NCBI GenBank assembly: GCA_002345575.1
Contig: DDVX01000003.1
Span: 184,858-213,755, forward strand
DNA length: 28,898 nucleotides
Source: Stutzerimonas stutzeri
Lineage (GTDB): Bacteria > Pseudomonadota > Gammaproteobacteria > Pseudomonadales > Pseudomonadaceae
Direction of reading: 5' to 3'
Below the pieces are notes generated by a model, which was given only the letters and a program-made list of their open reading frames with translations, did no database searches and was not told the DNA's origin. The translations under genes were made by a program, and so were the position numbers. The number at the start of each line of letters is the position of its first letter. The stretch's first letter is position 1. Below, piece by piece: positions 7,660 through 15,846 of this stretch.

Positions 7660-7708
7660 GTCGGCTCGCACGCCTGTTCGCTGGTGGACAAGCTTCGCGT
7701 TGTCCACC
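7626..7708. repeat. Two related hairpin repeats, one inside the metE 3' end
   Basis: GGTGGATGA (7626-7634) pairs perfectly with TCATCCACC (7643-7651). A sister hairpin has GGTGGACAA (7683-7691) paired with TTGTCCACC (7700-7708), with GCTTCGCG as loop and CCTACGG immediately after. Both have 9-bp arms and 8-nt loops. The first copy is translated as the MetE tail. The second may act as a bidirectional terminator between convergent metE and topB, since CGGTTTTAA follows it. Confidence 0.65.
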
Positions 7709-7790
7709 CTACGGTTTTAACGTGCGGCGGGCACTCTACTTCTGTGGGGAGGATCTAGCCGCAAAGCCAAGCTTCGTGCCGAGGGCGGCA

Positions 7791-7827
7791 CTCCCACGAA
7801 GCAGAGCCCGACGCACCACCGTGGGAG
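7791..7827. repeat. REP-like inverted repeat between metE and topB
   Basis: CTCCCAC (7791-7797) and GTGGGAG (7821-7827) are inverted around a GC-rich centre, and a CGCCCCCGCGGCGAATGCAG-like tail follows. The layout fits a pseudomonad REP remnant in the 217-bp convergent spacer. Confidence 0.4.
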
Positions 7828-7876
7828 GCGCGCCCCCGCGGCGAATGCAGGCGAGAGCCTGCCAGCAAAGCAGAAA

Positions 7877-9793
7877 TCAGGAGCGCTTGGTCGCCTTGCG
7901 CGGTGCAGCCTTGCGCTTCTTCTTCCAGGGCGCGCCTTTGCCGGGCGGACTCGGCGGGCCGCTGATGGTCAGTCGCAGGTCGCGGCAGCGCTCCACCTGC
8001 TTGCGCATCCACGCCGACTGCTTGGCAACGAATTCTTCCAGGCTCATTTCGCCGGACTGCACCATGTCCAGTGCCTGTTCCCAGATCGCCGTGGTGCCGG
8101 GGTCGGCAATCGCCCGTGGTACCGCATCGATCAGGCCGAAGGCGGCGGGGCTGGCCGACAGCGCTTTGCCCTGTTTGGTCAGATAGCCGCGGTCGAGCAG
8201 ACCCTGGATGATGCCGGCGCGCGTCGCTTCGGTGCCGATTCCGGTGGTGTCCTTGAGTTTCTGTTTGAGGCGCGGATCGTCGACCAGCTTGGCGACGTTC
8301 TTCATCGCCTTGATCAGATCGCCTTCGGTGAAAGGTTTCGGCGGTTGGGTCCAGAGATCCTTCAGGGTCACGCCTGCCACTGAGCACTGCTGGCCTTGCT
8401 GCAATGTCGGCAAGGCTTGCGCAGGCGTGGGTTCGCGGCCCTTGGCCGGAGCGAGCGCTTCTGGCATTGCGCGCCGCCAGCCGGATTCCACGATTACCTT
8501 GCCGACCGCTCGCAGCGCCTGCCCGGCGCAGTCGAAGTCGGCCTGGGTGCGGTCGTATTCGTGATTGGGTAGGAACTGCGCGAGATAGCGTGCGCGAATC
8601 AGTGTGTAAACAGCGCGCTGCTTGCCCACCAGCCGCGACAGGTCGGTGGCGGCAGCGGTGGGGATGATCCCGTGGTGAGCGCTGACCTTGGCATCGTTCC
8701 AGGCGCGCGAGCGACGCTGCGTCTGCAGCCGTTCGAGCAAGGGCGCGAGGCTAGGATCGCTTCGACCCAGCGCGGCGATGATTGCCGGCGCCTCGCTGTG
8801 CTGGCTCAGCGGCAGATAACCGCAGTCGCTGCGCGGGTAGGTGATCAGCTTGTAGGTTTCATAAAGTGCCTGGGCGATATCCAGGGTTTCCTGAGCGCCG
8901 AGGCCGAACTTCTTCGAGCAGATTTCCTGCAGGGTACCGAGGTCGAAGGGCAGCGGCGGTGCCTCGCGCATGCGTTCGGTTTTCAGTTTGGTCACTTCGG
9001 CTTGGCTGGCAGTGCGCATGGCGTCCAGCGCCTGCTGGGCGTGCGCCTGATAAATACAGCGGCTCTGTTCGTCGCAGACATCCTCATGAGCGCGCCACTG
9101 CGCGGTGAAGGGAAGGCCATCGGCCTCCAGCTGCACTTCGATGGCCCAATAGGGCACCGGCACGAAGTTGGCGATGCTGCGGTCTCGGTCCACCACCAGG
9201 CGCAGGGTTGGTGTCTGCACACGACCCACCGGCAGTACGCCCTGATAACCGGATTGGCGCCCGAGCAAGGTAAACAGCCGGCTCATGTTCATACCGATCA
9301 GCCAGTCCGCGCGCGAGCGGCCCAGCGCCGAGTGATAGAGGTTGAAGGTTTCGGCACCTGGTTTGAGCGCCGCTAGCGCCTTGCGGATCGAGGCATCGTC
9401 CAGCGCCGACAGCCACAGGCGCTGGATTGATCCACGATAACGGCAGTGCTCCACCAACTCGCGGGCGATCATCTCGCCTTCGCGGTCGGCGTCGGTGGCG
9501 ATCACCAGTTCGCTGGCTTCGCTCAGCAGCCGCTTCACGGCCTTGAACTGGCTGGCGGTCTTCGGCTTGACCTGCATCTTCCAGCGCTCGGGAATGATCG
9601 GCAGATCAGCCAGCACCCAGCGTTTGTAGCGCGTATCGTAGGCATCCGGCGGTGCGGTTTCCAGCAGATGGCCGATGCACCAGGTCACCGTCAAGCCGGG
9701 GCCGAGCCAGCAGCCGTCGCCACGCCGATTGGCGCCGAGCACCTTGGCGATGTCTTTGGCCTGGGAGGGTTTTTCGCAGAGAAACAGCCGCAT
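7877..9793 (-). CDS. topB: DNA topoisomerase III
   Basis: Type IA topoisomerase of 638 residues that decatenates DNA and, with RecQ-type helicases, resolves recombination intermediates. The TOPRIM domain has Glu7 (CEKPSQAKDIA) and DADREGE with Asp101, Asp103 and Glu105 for Mg2+. The catalytic tyrosine is Tyr319 in LITYPRSDCGYLP. GYLTKQGKALSASPAAFGLIDAVP marks domain I near the C-terminus, and the tail is basic (KKKRKAAPRKATKRS), probably DNA-binding. Length is close to the 653 of E. coli TopB. The ATG at 9793 is chosen because MRLFLCEKPSQA is the conserved N-terminus; an upstream TTG at 9817 would add 8 residues. A LexA-type box sits 68 nt upstream and no other gene reads away from it, so SOS control is likely. 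Confidence 0.95.
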   Translation of the reverse strand: MRLFLCEKPSQAKDIAKVLGANRRGDGCWLGPGLTVTWCIGHLLETAPPDAYDTRYKRWVLADLPIIPERWKMQVKPKTASQFKAVKRLLSEASELVIATDADREGEMIARELVEHCRYRGSIQRLWLSALDDASIRKALAALKPGAETFNLYHSALGRSRADWLIGMNMSRLFTLLGRQSGYQGVLPVGRVQTPTLRLVVDRDRSIANFVPVPYWAIEVQLEADGLPFTAQWRAHEDVCDEQSRCIYQAHAQQALDAMRTASQAEVTKLKTERMREAPPLPFDLGTLQEICSKKFGLGAQETLDIAQALYETYKLITYPRSDCGYLPLSQHSEAPAIIAALGRSDPSLAPLLERLQTQRRSRAWNDAKVSAHHGIIPTAAATDLSRLVGKQRAVYTLIRARYLAQFLPNHEYDRTQADFDCAGQALRAVGKVIVESGWRRAMPEALAPAKGREPTPAQALPTLQQGQQCSVAGVTLKDLWTQPPKPFTEGDLIKAMKNVAKLVDDPRLKQKLKDTTGIGTEATRAGIIQGLLDRGYLTKQGKALSASPAAFGLIDAVPRAIADPGTTAIWEQALDMVQSGEMSLEEFVAKQSAWMRKQVERCRDLRLTISGPPSPPGKGAPWKKKRKAAPRKATKRS

Positions 9794-9861
9794 TGCCGTG
9801 AGAGTCCTATGTCGCAATGCGGCATAGCATGCGCAGTACGACGGCCTGCGGCAATCTTTAT

Positions 9862-9877
9862 CTGTATGAATATACAG
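9862..9877 (-). promoter_or_regulatory. LexA (SOS) box upstream of topB
   Basis: CTGTATGAATATACAG is a perfect dyad, CTGTAT-N4-ATACAG, satisfying the LexA rule CTG-N10-CAG. It lies 12 bp after the trhA stop and 68 nt before the topB start codon, and on the minus strand it contains TATATT that could serve as part of a -10 region. topB is the only gene placed to be controlled by it. Confidence 0.75.
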
Positions 9878-9889
9878 TTGTGTGGAGGG

Positions 9890-10507
9890 TCATATGACGT
9901 AACCGGCGATGGCAACGAAATGCAGTAGGCTGCCGGCCATCACAAACAGGTGCCAGATGCCGTGCCAATGGCGAAAGCGCTGGTCGTAGGCGTAGAAGAT
10001 GATGCCAACGGTATAGAGTACGCCCCCGGCCGTAAGCCAGGCGAAGCCTGCTCCACCTAGCGCCGCGAGCAGCGGCTTGATTGCCACCAGCACGATCCAG
10101 CCCATCACTGCGTAGATGACCACCGACAGCACCCGTGCTTCGGAGCGTGGCTTGATCTCTTGCAGCATGCCGATGATGGCCAAGCCCCAGACGATGCCGA
10201 ACAACCACCAGCCCCAGCTGCCGCGAAGGGTGACGAGGCAGAAAGGGGTGTAGCTGCCAGCGATCAGCAGATAGATCGAAAGGTGATCGAGCTTCTGCAT
10301 GATCACCTTCGCCCGCCCACGCAGGCTGTGGTAAAGCGTGGAGGCGCTGTAGAGCAGGACCAGGGTGAAGCCATAGATCGCAACGCTGACGATTTTGGCC
10401 ATATCGCCGCTCAGGGCGGCTATGACCAGCAGCCAGATGCTGCCAATCAGGGCCAGCACGCCGCCTGCGAGGTGCGTCCAGGCGTTGAGCTTTTCCCCGT
10501 GATACAT
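9890..10507 (-). CDS. trhA: Haemolysin III / TrhA family membrane protein
   Basis: A seven-helix inner-membrane protein of 205 residues in the HlyIII/PAQR superfamily. The E. coli member TrhA (YqfA) affects membrane-energy homeostasis; the haemolysin name is historical. Conserved features seen: His12 in NAWTHLAGG, STLYHSL with His60, KLDHLSIYLLIAGSYTPF with Asp74 (a putative metal-site set with the C-terminal histidines), and RHWHGIWHLFVMAGSLLHF at the end. The start gives the usual MYHGEKLN N-terminus, although the ribosome site (GAGCGGGG) is weak. It follows the DUF4197 gene by 19 bp on the same strand, so the two may be co-transcribed. Downstream topB has its own LexA-associated promoter region. 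Confidence 0.88.
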   Translation of the reverse strand: MYHGEKLNAWTHLAGGVLALIGSIWLLVIAALSGDMAKIVSVAIYGFTLVLLYSASTLYHSLRGRAKVIMQKLDHLSIYLLIAGSYTPFCLVTLRGSWGWWLFGIVWGLAIIGMLQEIKPRSEARVLSVVIYAVMGWIVLVAIKPLLAALGGAGFAWLTAGGVLYTVGIIFYAYDQRFRHWHGIWHLFVMAGSLLHFVAIAGYVI

Positions 10508-10526
10508 CGTGGCCCCGCTCGAATAC

Positions 10527-11213
10527 TCAGTTTCCGGTCAGTACGCCAAAGACTTTCTTGGCCAGACTGGTGGCTGCCTGAGCCGGGTTCTGACGGATGC
10601 TCGCTTCCTGTTCGGCAATGATAGTGAAGAGCCCGTTGAGCGCCTGCTCAGCCACATAGCCTTCGATGGTGCCGTACTGGGAGTCCACTGCGCCGAGACC
10701 CGATGCCTTGGCAGCGATGGCGTTGTACTGCTGGGCAACGCCGACCTGGTCGGTGGCCTTCTTGATGATCGGCAGGAATTGGGTGCGGATCTGCTCGCGG
10801 CTGGTCTTATCCAGGTACTGGGTGGCCGAGTCGTTGCCGCCCGCGAGAATGGCCTTGGCGTCGGCGACGGTCATCTTCTTCACGGCATCAAGCAGCAACG
10901 CCTGTGCCTGGGGGACGGCGGCTTCGGCGGCCTGGTTCATGCTGTTTTCCAGGGCTTCGACCTGCGAGCCCATGCCCAACATCTTCAGCATGCGCGAGGC
11001 TTTGCCGATGTTGCCTGGCAGCTCGATGCGCACGTCGGGGTCATTGCTGAAGCCGCCCGGCTTGCCCAGTTGCTGTACGGCAACCTTGGCGCCCTGGCTA
11101 AGCGCATCCTTGAGACCCGCGTTAGCATCGCCCTGGCTGAGATCGGACAGCGAAAGCGCGAAGGCGCCGGTGGATAGCAACAGGCCGGCGATAAGGGTTG
11201 TGATGCGACGCAT
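10527..11213 (-). CDS. DUF4197 secreted protein
   Basis: A 228-residue protein with a Sec signal peptide (MRRITTLIAGLLLSTGAFA, residues 1-19), hence periplasmic or outer-membrane associated. The mature part is an all-helical DUF4197 protein: LSDLSQGDANAGLKDALSQGAKVAV, FSNDPDVRIELPGNIGKASRML, ALLLDAVKKMTVADAKAILAGGNDSATQYL and YVAEQALNGLFTIIAEQEASIRQNP are the recurring signatures. Function is unknown in the family. The ATG at 11213 is preferred over a TTG two codons upstream because AGGA (complement of 11221-11224) is 7 nt before it. It is probably the first gene of a two-gene unit with trhA, and 52 bp separates it from the AraC-type gene upstream. Confidence 0.88.
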   Translation of the reverse strand: MRRITTLIAGLLLSTGAFALSLSDLSQGDANAGLKDALSQGAKVAVQQLGKPGGFSNDPDVRIELPGNIGKASRMLKMLGMGSQVEALENSMNQAAEAAVPQAQALLLDAVKKMTVADAKAILAGGNDSATQYLDKTSREQIRTQFLPIIKKATDQVGVAQQYNAIAAKASGLGAVDSQYGTIEGYVAEQALNGLFTIIAEQEASIRQNPAQAATSLAKKVFGVLTGN

Positions 11214-11265
11214 GGGCAAATCCTCGGGAGTAATGGCAGCGATCTTAACAGCTCTGCTTCGCTAG

Positions 11266-12270
11266 CTATGTGACGTTGAAATGAGCCTTGCGCCAATGCT
11301 GGGGGGCTATTCCGCTCCAGCGCTTGAAGGCCCGTGAAAAGGCCGTCTCGTCGGCGTAGCCAAGGTGCAACGCAAGGTCGGTGATCGACTGCGCGGACAG
11401 CTGCAGTTGCTGGCGTGCCTCGTCGTAGCGGATCTGATCAAGCAGCGTGCGAAAGCTATGACCCTGGCGTTGCAGCGCCAGTTGCAGACTGCGCGGATGT
11501 TGGTCGAGCAGCCGGGCGACCACCTCCAGCCTAGCCTCGCCAGTGGAGAGAATCGATTGCAGGATGTAGCGCGTGCGCTCGGCGAGATCCGCCGGTAGCT
11601 GCGAGTTGTGCCGGTATTGCTCGATCAGGTGCGACTTGAGCTGGCTGCGCTGTTCCACCGGGCGCAGCTCGAAGATGCCCGGGGCGGTGACGAAACCGCT
11701 GCTGCGCTGCTCGAACAGCACCGGGCACGGAAACAGTCGCGCATATTCGCTTGGCTCGCCCAGTGCCGCATGGCTGATCAGCAACTGACACGGTTGCCAG
11801 CTTTCGGCGAACAGCCCGGCCATGGTGCGCTGCATCACGCCCAGGCCCAGCTCGCGCAGCTGTCGCAGATCTACCGGCTCCTGTAATTGCAGGCGGTACT
11901 CGACCCGCAGCTGCTCACCTGCCGTTTCCAGATGCAGCGAGATGCCCTGGGCATGCAGGTGCACGTATTGCTGAGTGAGCTTGAGCACCTCGGCAAAGCT
12001 GTCGGCCTGGGCTAGCAGCAGGCCGAACGGGCCGAATACCAGGTAGTCGTGGTATTCGCTCAGTTGCAGGCCGAAGCTGGGCGCGGGGCCTTCGGCAGCG
12101 GCCAGGTTGAGTGCCTGGGCGAAACGCGCATAGGGCACGTAGAGATCGGAGCGGCGTAGCACCAGCGGGTCCAGCTCGCAGCGGCGCAGCAACGCATGGG
12201 GGTTGAGGCCGTAGCGGCGGCAGAGGCTATCGAAACCGATGAATACGGCGCTGCGGGCGATCTGGGTCAT
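11266..12270 (-). CDS. AraC-family regulator with arabinose-binding-like N-terminus (OruR type)
   Basis: Transcription factor of 334 residues. Residues about 20-205 (FDSLCRRYGLNPHALLRRC, YVPYARFAQALNLAA, FGLQLSEYHDYLVFGPFGLLLAQ) match the Arabinose_bd effector domain found in OruR-like pseudomonad activators. The C-terminal about 235-330 carries two HTH motifs, the second being ITDLALHLGYADETAFSRAFKRWSG followed by IAPQHWRK. The start at 12270 (MTQIARS) has AGGA (complement of 12279-12282) 8 nt upstream; an upstream start at 12315 would add 15 residues. It is divergent from the three-gene oxidoreductase cassette at 12475-16998, and a 22-bp tandem repeat between them looks like its operator. 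It probably activates the cassette in response to the pathway substrate. Confidence 0.88.
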   Translation of the reverse strand: MTQIARSAVFIGFDSLCRRYGLNPHALLRRCELDPLVLRRSDLYVPYARFAQALNLAAAEGPAPSFGLQLSEYHDYLVFGPFGLLLAQADSFAEVLKLTQQYVHLHAQGISLHLETAGEQLRVEYRLQLQEPVDLRQLRELGLGVMQRTMAGLFAESWQPCQLLISHAALGEPSEYARLFPCPVLFEQRSSGFVTAPGIFELRPVEQRSQLKSHLIEQYRHNSQLPADLAERTRYILQSILSTGEARLEVVARLLDQHPRSLQLALQRQGHSFRTLLDQIRYDEARQQLQLSAQSITDLALHLGYADETAFSRAFKRWSGIAPQHWRKAHFNVT

Positions 12271-12300
12271 GCAAGCGGTCCTGAGGGCGGTAGCTGTTAA

Positions 12301-12354
12301 AGCGGCTTCAGCCACGAGAGCTCGCGAATGAATTGCTCCCGCAAGAGCGGGGCA
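12301..12354. repeat. REP-like palindromic repeat
   Basis: AGCGGCTTCAGCC (12301-12313), then GCGAATGAATTGCTCCCGC and GAGCGGGGC, resembles the element at 1-22 and the general GGAGCGGCTTCAGCCGCGAAT pattern of pseudomonad REPs. It lies between the regulator and the operator of the divergent cassette. Confidence 0.45.
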
Positions 12355-12376
12355 AGTGCGCTTTATTTCTGCTGCT

Positions 12377-12420
12377 TATTCGCAATATGTCAACTTGGTA
12401 TTCGTGAAATGTCAGGCTGG
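12377..12420 (+). promoter_or_regulatory. Tandem 22-bp direct repeat, probable AraC-type operator
   Basis: Two adjacent 22-bp units (12377-12398 and 12399-12420) agree at 16 of 22 positions. Both begin TATTCG, contain ATGTCA at the same offset and end TGG. A 22-bp period puts the half-sites on one DNA face, as AraC-family dimers need. The second copy overlaps where a -35 would sit for a -10-like TAGTCT at 12437-12442, a class II activator layout. The cassette start is 55 nt downstream. Confidence 0.65.
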
Positions 12421-12474
12421 GTGAGACGTGCCGGCCTAGTCTGGAGGCTGTCGCTGCGTTTGCCAGGAGGCCTT

Positions 12475-14085
12475 ATGAGTGCTGCGCTTCATCGTTGTGA
12501 AACCCTGGTGATTGGTGCAGGGCTGGCGGGAATCAGTACGGTGCTGGAACTGCTCGACCGGGGCCGCGACGTGCTGCTGCTCGACGCCGCGCCGCGCAGC
12601 CATTGTGGTGGTCAGGCCAACGATGCCTTCGGCGGCATGTTGCTGTGCGGCACACCTGAACAGCGGCGCAACAAGGTGCAGGATTCACCGCAGTTGCTGC
12701 TCGAAGACTGGTTGCGCGTGGCCGCCTTCGAGCCTGACGATCATTGGGGCCGGCGCTGGGCCGAGCACTATGCCGAGCGCAACAAGGCGGATATCTACGA
12801 CTGGCTGCGCCAGCGCGGCGTAGGCTTCTTCCCCGCAGTGCAATGGGTGGAACGCGGCAATTTCGGCGACGGCAATACGCTACCGCGTTATCACGTGGCC
12901 TGGGGTTGCGGGCGCGGTATCGCACAGACGCTGGCTCGGAAAATGTTCGAGCACGGCAGGCTGAGTTGCCTCTTCGAGCACCGGGTGCTGGGCCTGGAAC
13001 GGCACAATGGCGCCGTGGTGGGCTGCCACGGGCGCAGCGCCGAGGGCGATTTTCGTATCGAGGCCGAGCACGTAGTGGTGTGCAGCGGCGGGATCAACGG
13101 TGATCTGGCCAAGGTGCGCCAGCACTGGGACCCACTCTACGGCCCGTATCCCGAAAACATCCTTAACGGCACCGACCCACGCGCCGATGGCGAGCTGCAT
13201 GCCCAGGTGCAGGCTGTAGGTGGACAGTTGGTCAAGCAGGGGCGGATGTGGAACTACGCCGCCGGCATCGCCCATCCGGAGCCGCAGTATCCACAGCACG
13301 GGTTGAGCCTGATTCCATCACGTTCCGCACTCTGGCTCGAACCCAGCGGCCGGCGTATCGGCCCGCAGCCTCTGGTGGGTGGTTTCGATACCCATGACCA
13401 GTGCAAACGCATCGGCCATCTGCCCGGGCAGTACGGCTGGCAGCTGCTGAACTGGCGCATCGCGATCAAGGAAATGGCGATTTCCGGCACGGACAGTAAC
13501 CCGCACTTTCGCGACCGTAAGATGCTACGGCTGCTCTGGCAGCTGGTCACCGGCAACCGCGAGCTGGTGCGCTGGATGATTGATAAATGCCCCGATGTGC
13601 TGGCTGCCGAGGATCTGCCGCAACTGGCCGGGAAGATGGCGGCGTTGGCCGGCGATGGTCATCTCGATCCCAGCCTGCTGGCCGCTACGGTGCAGCACTA
13701 TGACGCCGGCATCCGCCGCGGCCCCGCGTTGTACAACGACGAACAGCTGCGCCGGCTGCAACAGCTACGGCAGTGGCGGGGCGACCGTCTGCGCACATGT
13801 CGCGTGCAGCCGATTCTGGACTCCGGCGGTGGTCCGTTGATCGCCATTCGCACGCGGCTGATCAGTCGCAAGAGCATGGGTGGAATGCTTACCGATCTGC
13901 ACTCGCGAGTGCTCAACGCCCAAGGCAAACCGGTGGCGGGCCTCTATGCGGCAGGGGAGGCCGCAGGCTTCGGTGGCGGCGGCATCAGTGGTATTCGCTC
14001 GCTGGAAGGCACCTTCCTCTCCAACTGCATCCTCAATGGTCGCCGCGCCGCGCAGGCTATCGTCGGCTACGCGTCGCACAGATAA
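12475..14085 (+). CDS. FAD-dependent dehydrogenase, KstD/fumarate-reductase flavoprotein type
   Basis: A flavoprotein of 536 residues in the FAD_binding_2 superfamily, closest in pattern to the COG3573 predicted oxidoreductases related to 3-ketosteroid dehydrogenase. It binds FAD through GAGLAG (residues 14-19) in TLVIGAGLAGISTVLELLDRG and the C-terminal GLYAAGEAAGFGGGGISGIRSLEGTF. Other family signatures: GGQANDAFGGMLL near residue 43, WGCGRGIAQ, and VVCSGGINGDLAKVRQHW. The reaction is probably hydride transfer to or from a carbon-carbon bond; the substrate is unknown. The start is fixed by AGGAGG at 12465-12470; the frame is open back to 12328 but has no ribosome site there. It is the first gene of a three-gene unit (17-bp and 13-bp gaps follow), divergent from the AraC-type regulator. 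Confidence 0.85.
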   Translation: MSAALHRCETLVIGAGLAGISTVLELLDRGRDVLLLDAAPRSHCGGQANDAFGGMLLCGTPEQRRNKVQDSPQLLLEDWLRVAAFEPDDHWGRRWAEHYAERNKADIYDWLRQRGVGFFPAVQWVERGNFGDGNTLPRYHVAWGCGRGIAQTLARKMFEHGRLSCLFEHRVLGLERHNGAVVGCHGRSAEGDFRIEAEHVVVCSGGINGDLAKVRQHWDPLYGPYPENILNGTDPRADGELHAQVQAVGGQLVKQGRMWNYAAGIAHPEPQYPQHGLSLIPSRSALWLEPSGRRIGPQPLVGGFDTHDQCKRIGHLPGQYGWQLLNWRIAIKEMAISGTDSNPHFRDRKMLRLLWQLVTGNRELVRWMIDKCPDVLAAEDLPQLAGKMAALAGDGHLDPSLLAATVQHYDAGIRRGPALYNDEQLRRLQQLRQWRGDRLRTCRVQPILDSGGGPLIAIRTRLISRKSMGGMLTDLHSRVLNAQGKPVAGLYAAGEAAGFGGGGISGIRSLEGTFLSNCILNGRRAAQAIVGYASHR

Positions 14086-14102
14086 GAACAAGGAACAGAG
14101 CC

Positions 14103-15833
14103 ATGAAGAAAACCGGAGCCGCACTTGCACGCTTCGCCCTGGAGCAGCTGGGAGTCACCCATACCTTCGGCATTCCCGGCGTGCACAACACCGAGCTCTA
14201 CGACGAGCTGAACGCCTCTGAGAGCATCCAGCCGGTGCTTGTTACCCACGAATGCGGCGCGGCCTTCATGGCCGATGCCTTCAGTCGCACCGGGTCGAGC
14301 ATCGGCACCCTGGTGATCGTGCCGGCGGCAGGTGTCACCCATGCCGCCAGTGGCATCGGCGAAGCGGGGCTGGACGGCATTCCTATGCTGATCATCTCCG
14401 GCGGTATTCATAGCGAAAGTGGCCGCCGCTATCAGTTGCACGACATCGACCAGCACGCACTATTGGCACCCATAACCAAGGCCACTTTCCGCATTCTTAG
14501 TCATGCCGAGGTGATCCCCACGTTGTACCAGGCGTATCGCATCGCCACGGGCGGCGAGCCAGGGCCGGTGTTCGTCGAGCTGCCCTACAACATTGGCAAC
14601 TTCCTTGGCGACGTGGCGGAGATGCCTGCGTTTGTAGCCGAGACGCTGACGGCCAGCCACGACCTGGAGCAGCTGCGTGAGGCTGCGCGGTTATTGGTGA
14701 ATGCGCGTCAGCCCGGTCTTTTCCTCGGCTGGGGCGCCATGGGTGCGCAGGCTGAATTGATTCAGCTCGCTGAACTGCTTGGTGCGCCAGTTTGCACCAC
14801 GCTGCAGGGGCTCAGTGCCTTTCCCGCCACGCATCCGCTGCATGTGGGCATGGGGTTCGGTGACTACGCGGTGCCGGCTGCGGCCAATGCCTTCAGTGAT
14901 TGCGACTGCCTGCTGGCGGTGGGCACACGCTTTGCAGAAATCCCCACCGGCAGCTACAGCATGCCGGTGCCGGAAAACCTGATTCACCTGGACATTAACC
15001 CGCAGGTGTTCGACGCCAACTACCCCACGCGCATCGCATTGGCCGGCGCAGCGGAACAGTTGATCCCGGCGTTGCTGGCCGAGGTTCGGGCGCTGCGCAG
15101 CGAGGCGCCGGTCAGTCCGCTGCCAGCTCGAATTGCCGCTGACAAGGCCGCCTATACGAAAGAGTGGCTGCAGCACGACAGCAGCGGGCGGGTGAATCCG
15201 GCGGCGTTCTGCCAGGCACTGCGCATGCAGCTGAACGACGAAGCCATCGTGGTGGCCGACGATGGCAACCACACTTTCCTGCTAGCCGAGCTGATGCCCA
15301 GCCACGGCCCGCGCGGCTTCATCTCGCCCAGCGACTTCAATGCCATGGGCTACTGCGTGCCGGGGATGATCGGGGCCAAACTGGCCAACCCTGACCGGCA
15401 GGTGGTCGGCGTGGTGGGCGACGGTGCGTTGCGCATGACTGGCCTGGAACTGGTTACCGCCAGCAGCCTGAAGCTGGGCGTAGCGCTGTTCGTGTTCAGC
15501 GACGGCGAGCTGTCGCAGATCGCCCAGGCGCAGGAAATCCCCTACAACCGCAAAACCTGCACTGTGCTGCATCCGCTCAACCTCTCCGCGCTGGCCGAGG
15601 CTACCGGCGCGGCCTTCGTCGCCATCGAGAACAATGATCAATGTGTGGATGGCGTCGCCCGTGCCATGGCGCTGGCCGGCGAGGGCAGGCCGGTGCTGGT
15701 GGACGTGCGCATCGACTACAGCAAGCGCACGCGCTTCACCGAAGGCGTGGTCAAGGCCACCCTCAAACGCTTCACGCCGCGCGACAAAGTGCGGGTAGTG
15801 GGCCGGGCGTTATGGCGGCGGGTGACCGGTTGA
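14103..15833 (+). CDS. ThDP-dependent enzyme, acetolactate synthase-like
   Basis: A thiamine-diphosphate enzyme of 576 residues with the three-domain decarboxylase/acetolactate synthase fold. The Pyr domain (about 1-170) holds the catalytic glutamate Glu50 in VTHECGAAFMADAFSR and starts FGIPGVHNTELYDEL. The central domain (about 190-325) has LGWGAMGAQ. The PP domain has the ThDP/Mg motif at GDG 439-441. Asp467 (VFSDG) occupies the second metal-ligand position, where many relatives have Asn; as I recall, catabolic acetolactate synthase also has Asp there. Likely reactions are decarboxylation or carboligation of a 2-oxo acid. AAGGA at 14090-14094 supports the start; the longer frame from 13773 overlaps the flavoprotein gene and is rejected. 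It lies between the flavoprotein and hydroxyacid dehydrogenase genes, so its substrate could be the 2-oxo acid made by the latter. Confidence 0.87.
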   Translation: MKKTGAALARFALEQLGVTHTFGIPGVHNTELYDELNASESIQPVLVTHECGAAFMADAFSRTGSSIGTLVIVPAAGVTHAASGIGEAGLDGIPMLIISGGIHSESGRRYQLHDIDQHALLAPITKATFRILSHAEVIPTLYQAYRIATGGEPGPVFVELPYNIGNFLGDVAEMPAFVAETLTASHDLEQLREAARLLVNARQPGLFLGWGAMGAQAELIQLAELLGAPVCTTLQGLSAFPATHPLHVGMGFGDYAVPAAANAFSDCDCLLAVGTRFAEIPTGSYSMPVPENLIHLDINPQVFDANYPTRIALAGAAEQLIPALLAEVRALRSEAPVSPLPARIAADKAAYTKEWLQHDSSGRVNPAAFCQALRMQLNDEAIVVADDGNHTFLLAELMPSHGPRGFISPSDFNAMGYCVPGMIGAKLANPDRQVVGVVGDGALRMTGLELVTASSLKLGVALFVFSDGELSQIAQAQEIPYNRKTCTVLHPLNLSALAEATGAAFVAIENNDQCVDGVARAMALAGEGRPVLVDVRIDYSKRTRFTEGVVKATLKRFTPRDKVRVVGRALWRRVTG

Positions 15834-15846
15834 TGAGGGCGATGCC

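Noticed and set aside
9794..9817. TTG start for topB eight codons upstream
   Set aside because: The conserved N-terminus MRLFLCEKPSQA starts at the ATG at 9793.
13773..14102. N-terminal extension of the ThDP enzyme into the flavoprotein gene
   Set aside because: It overlaps the conserved flavoprotein C-terminus, and the family N-terminus begins at 14103 with a good ribosome site.
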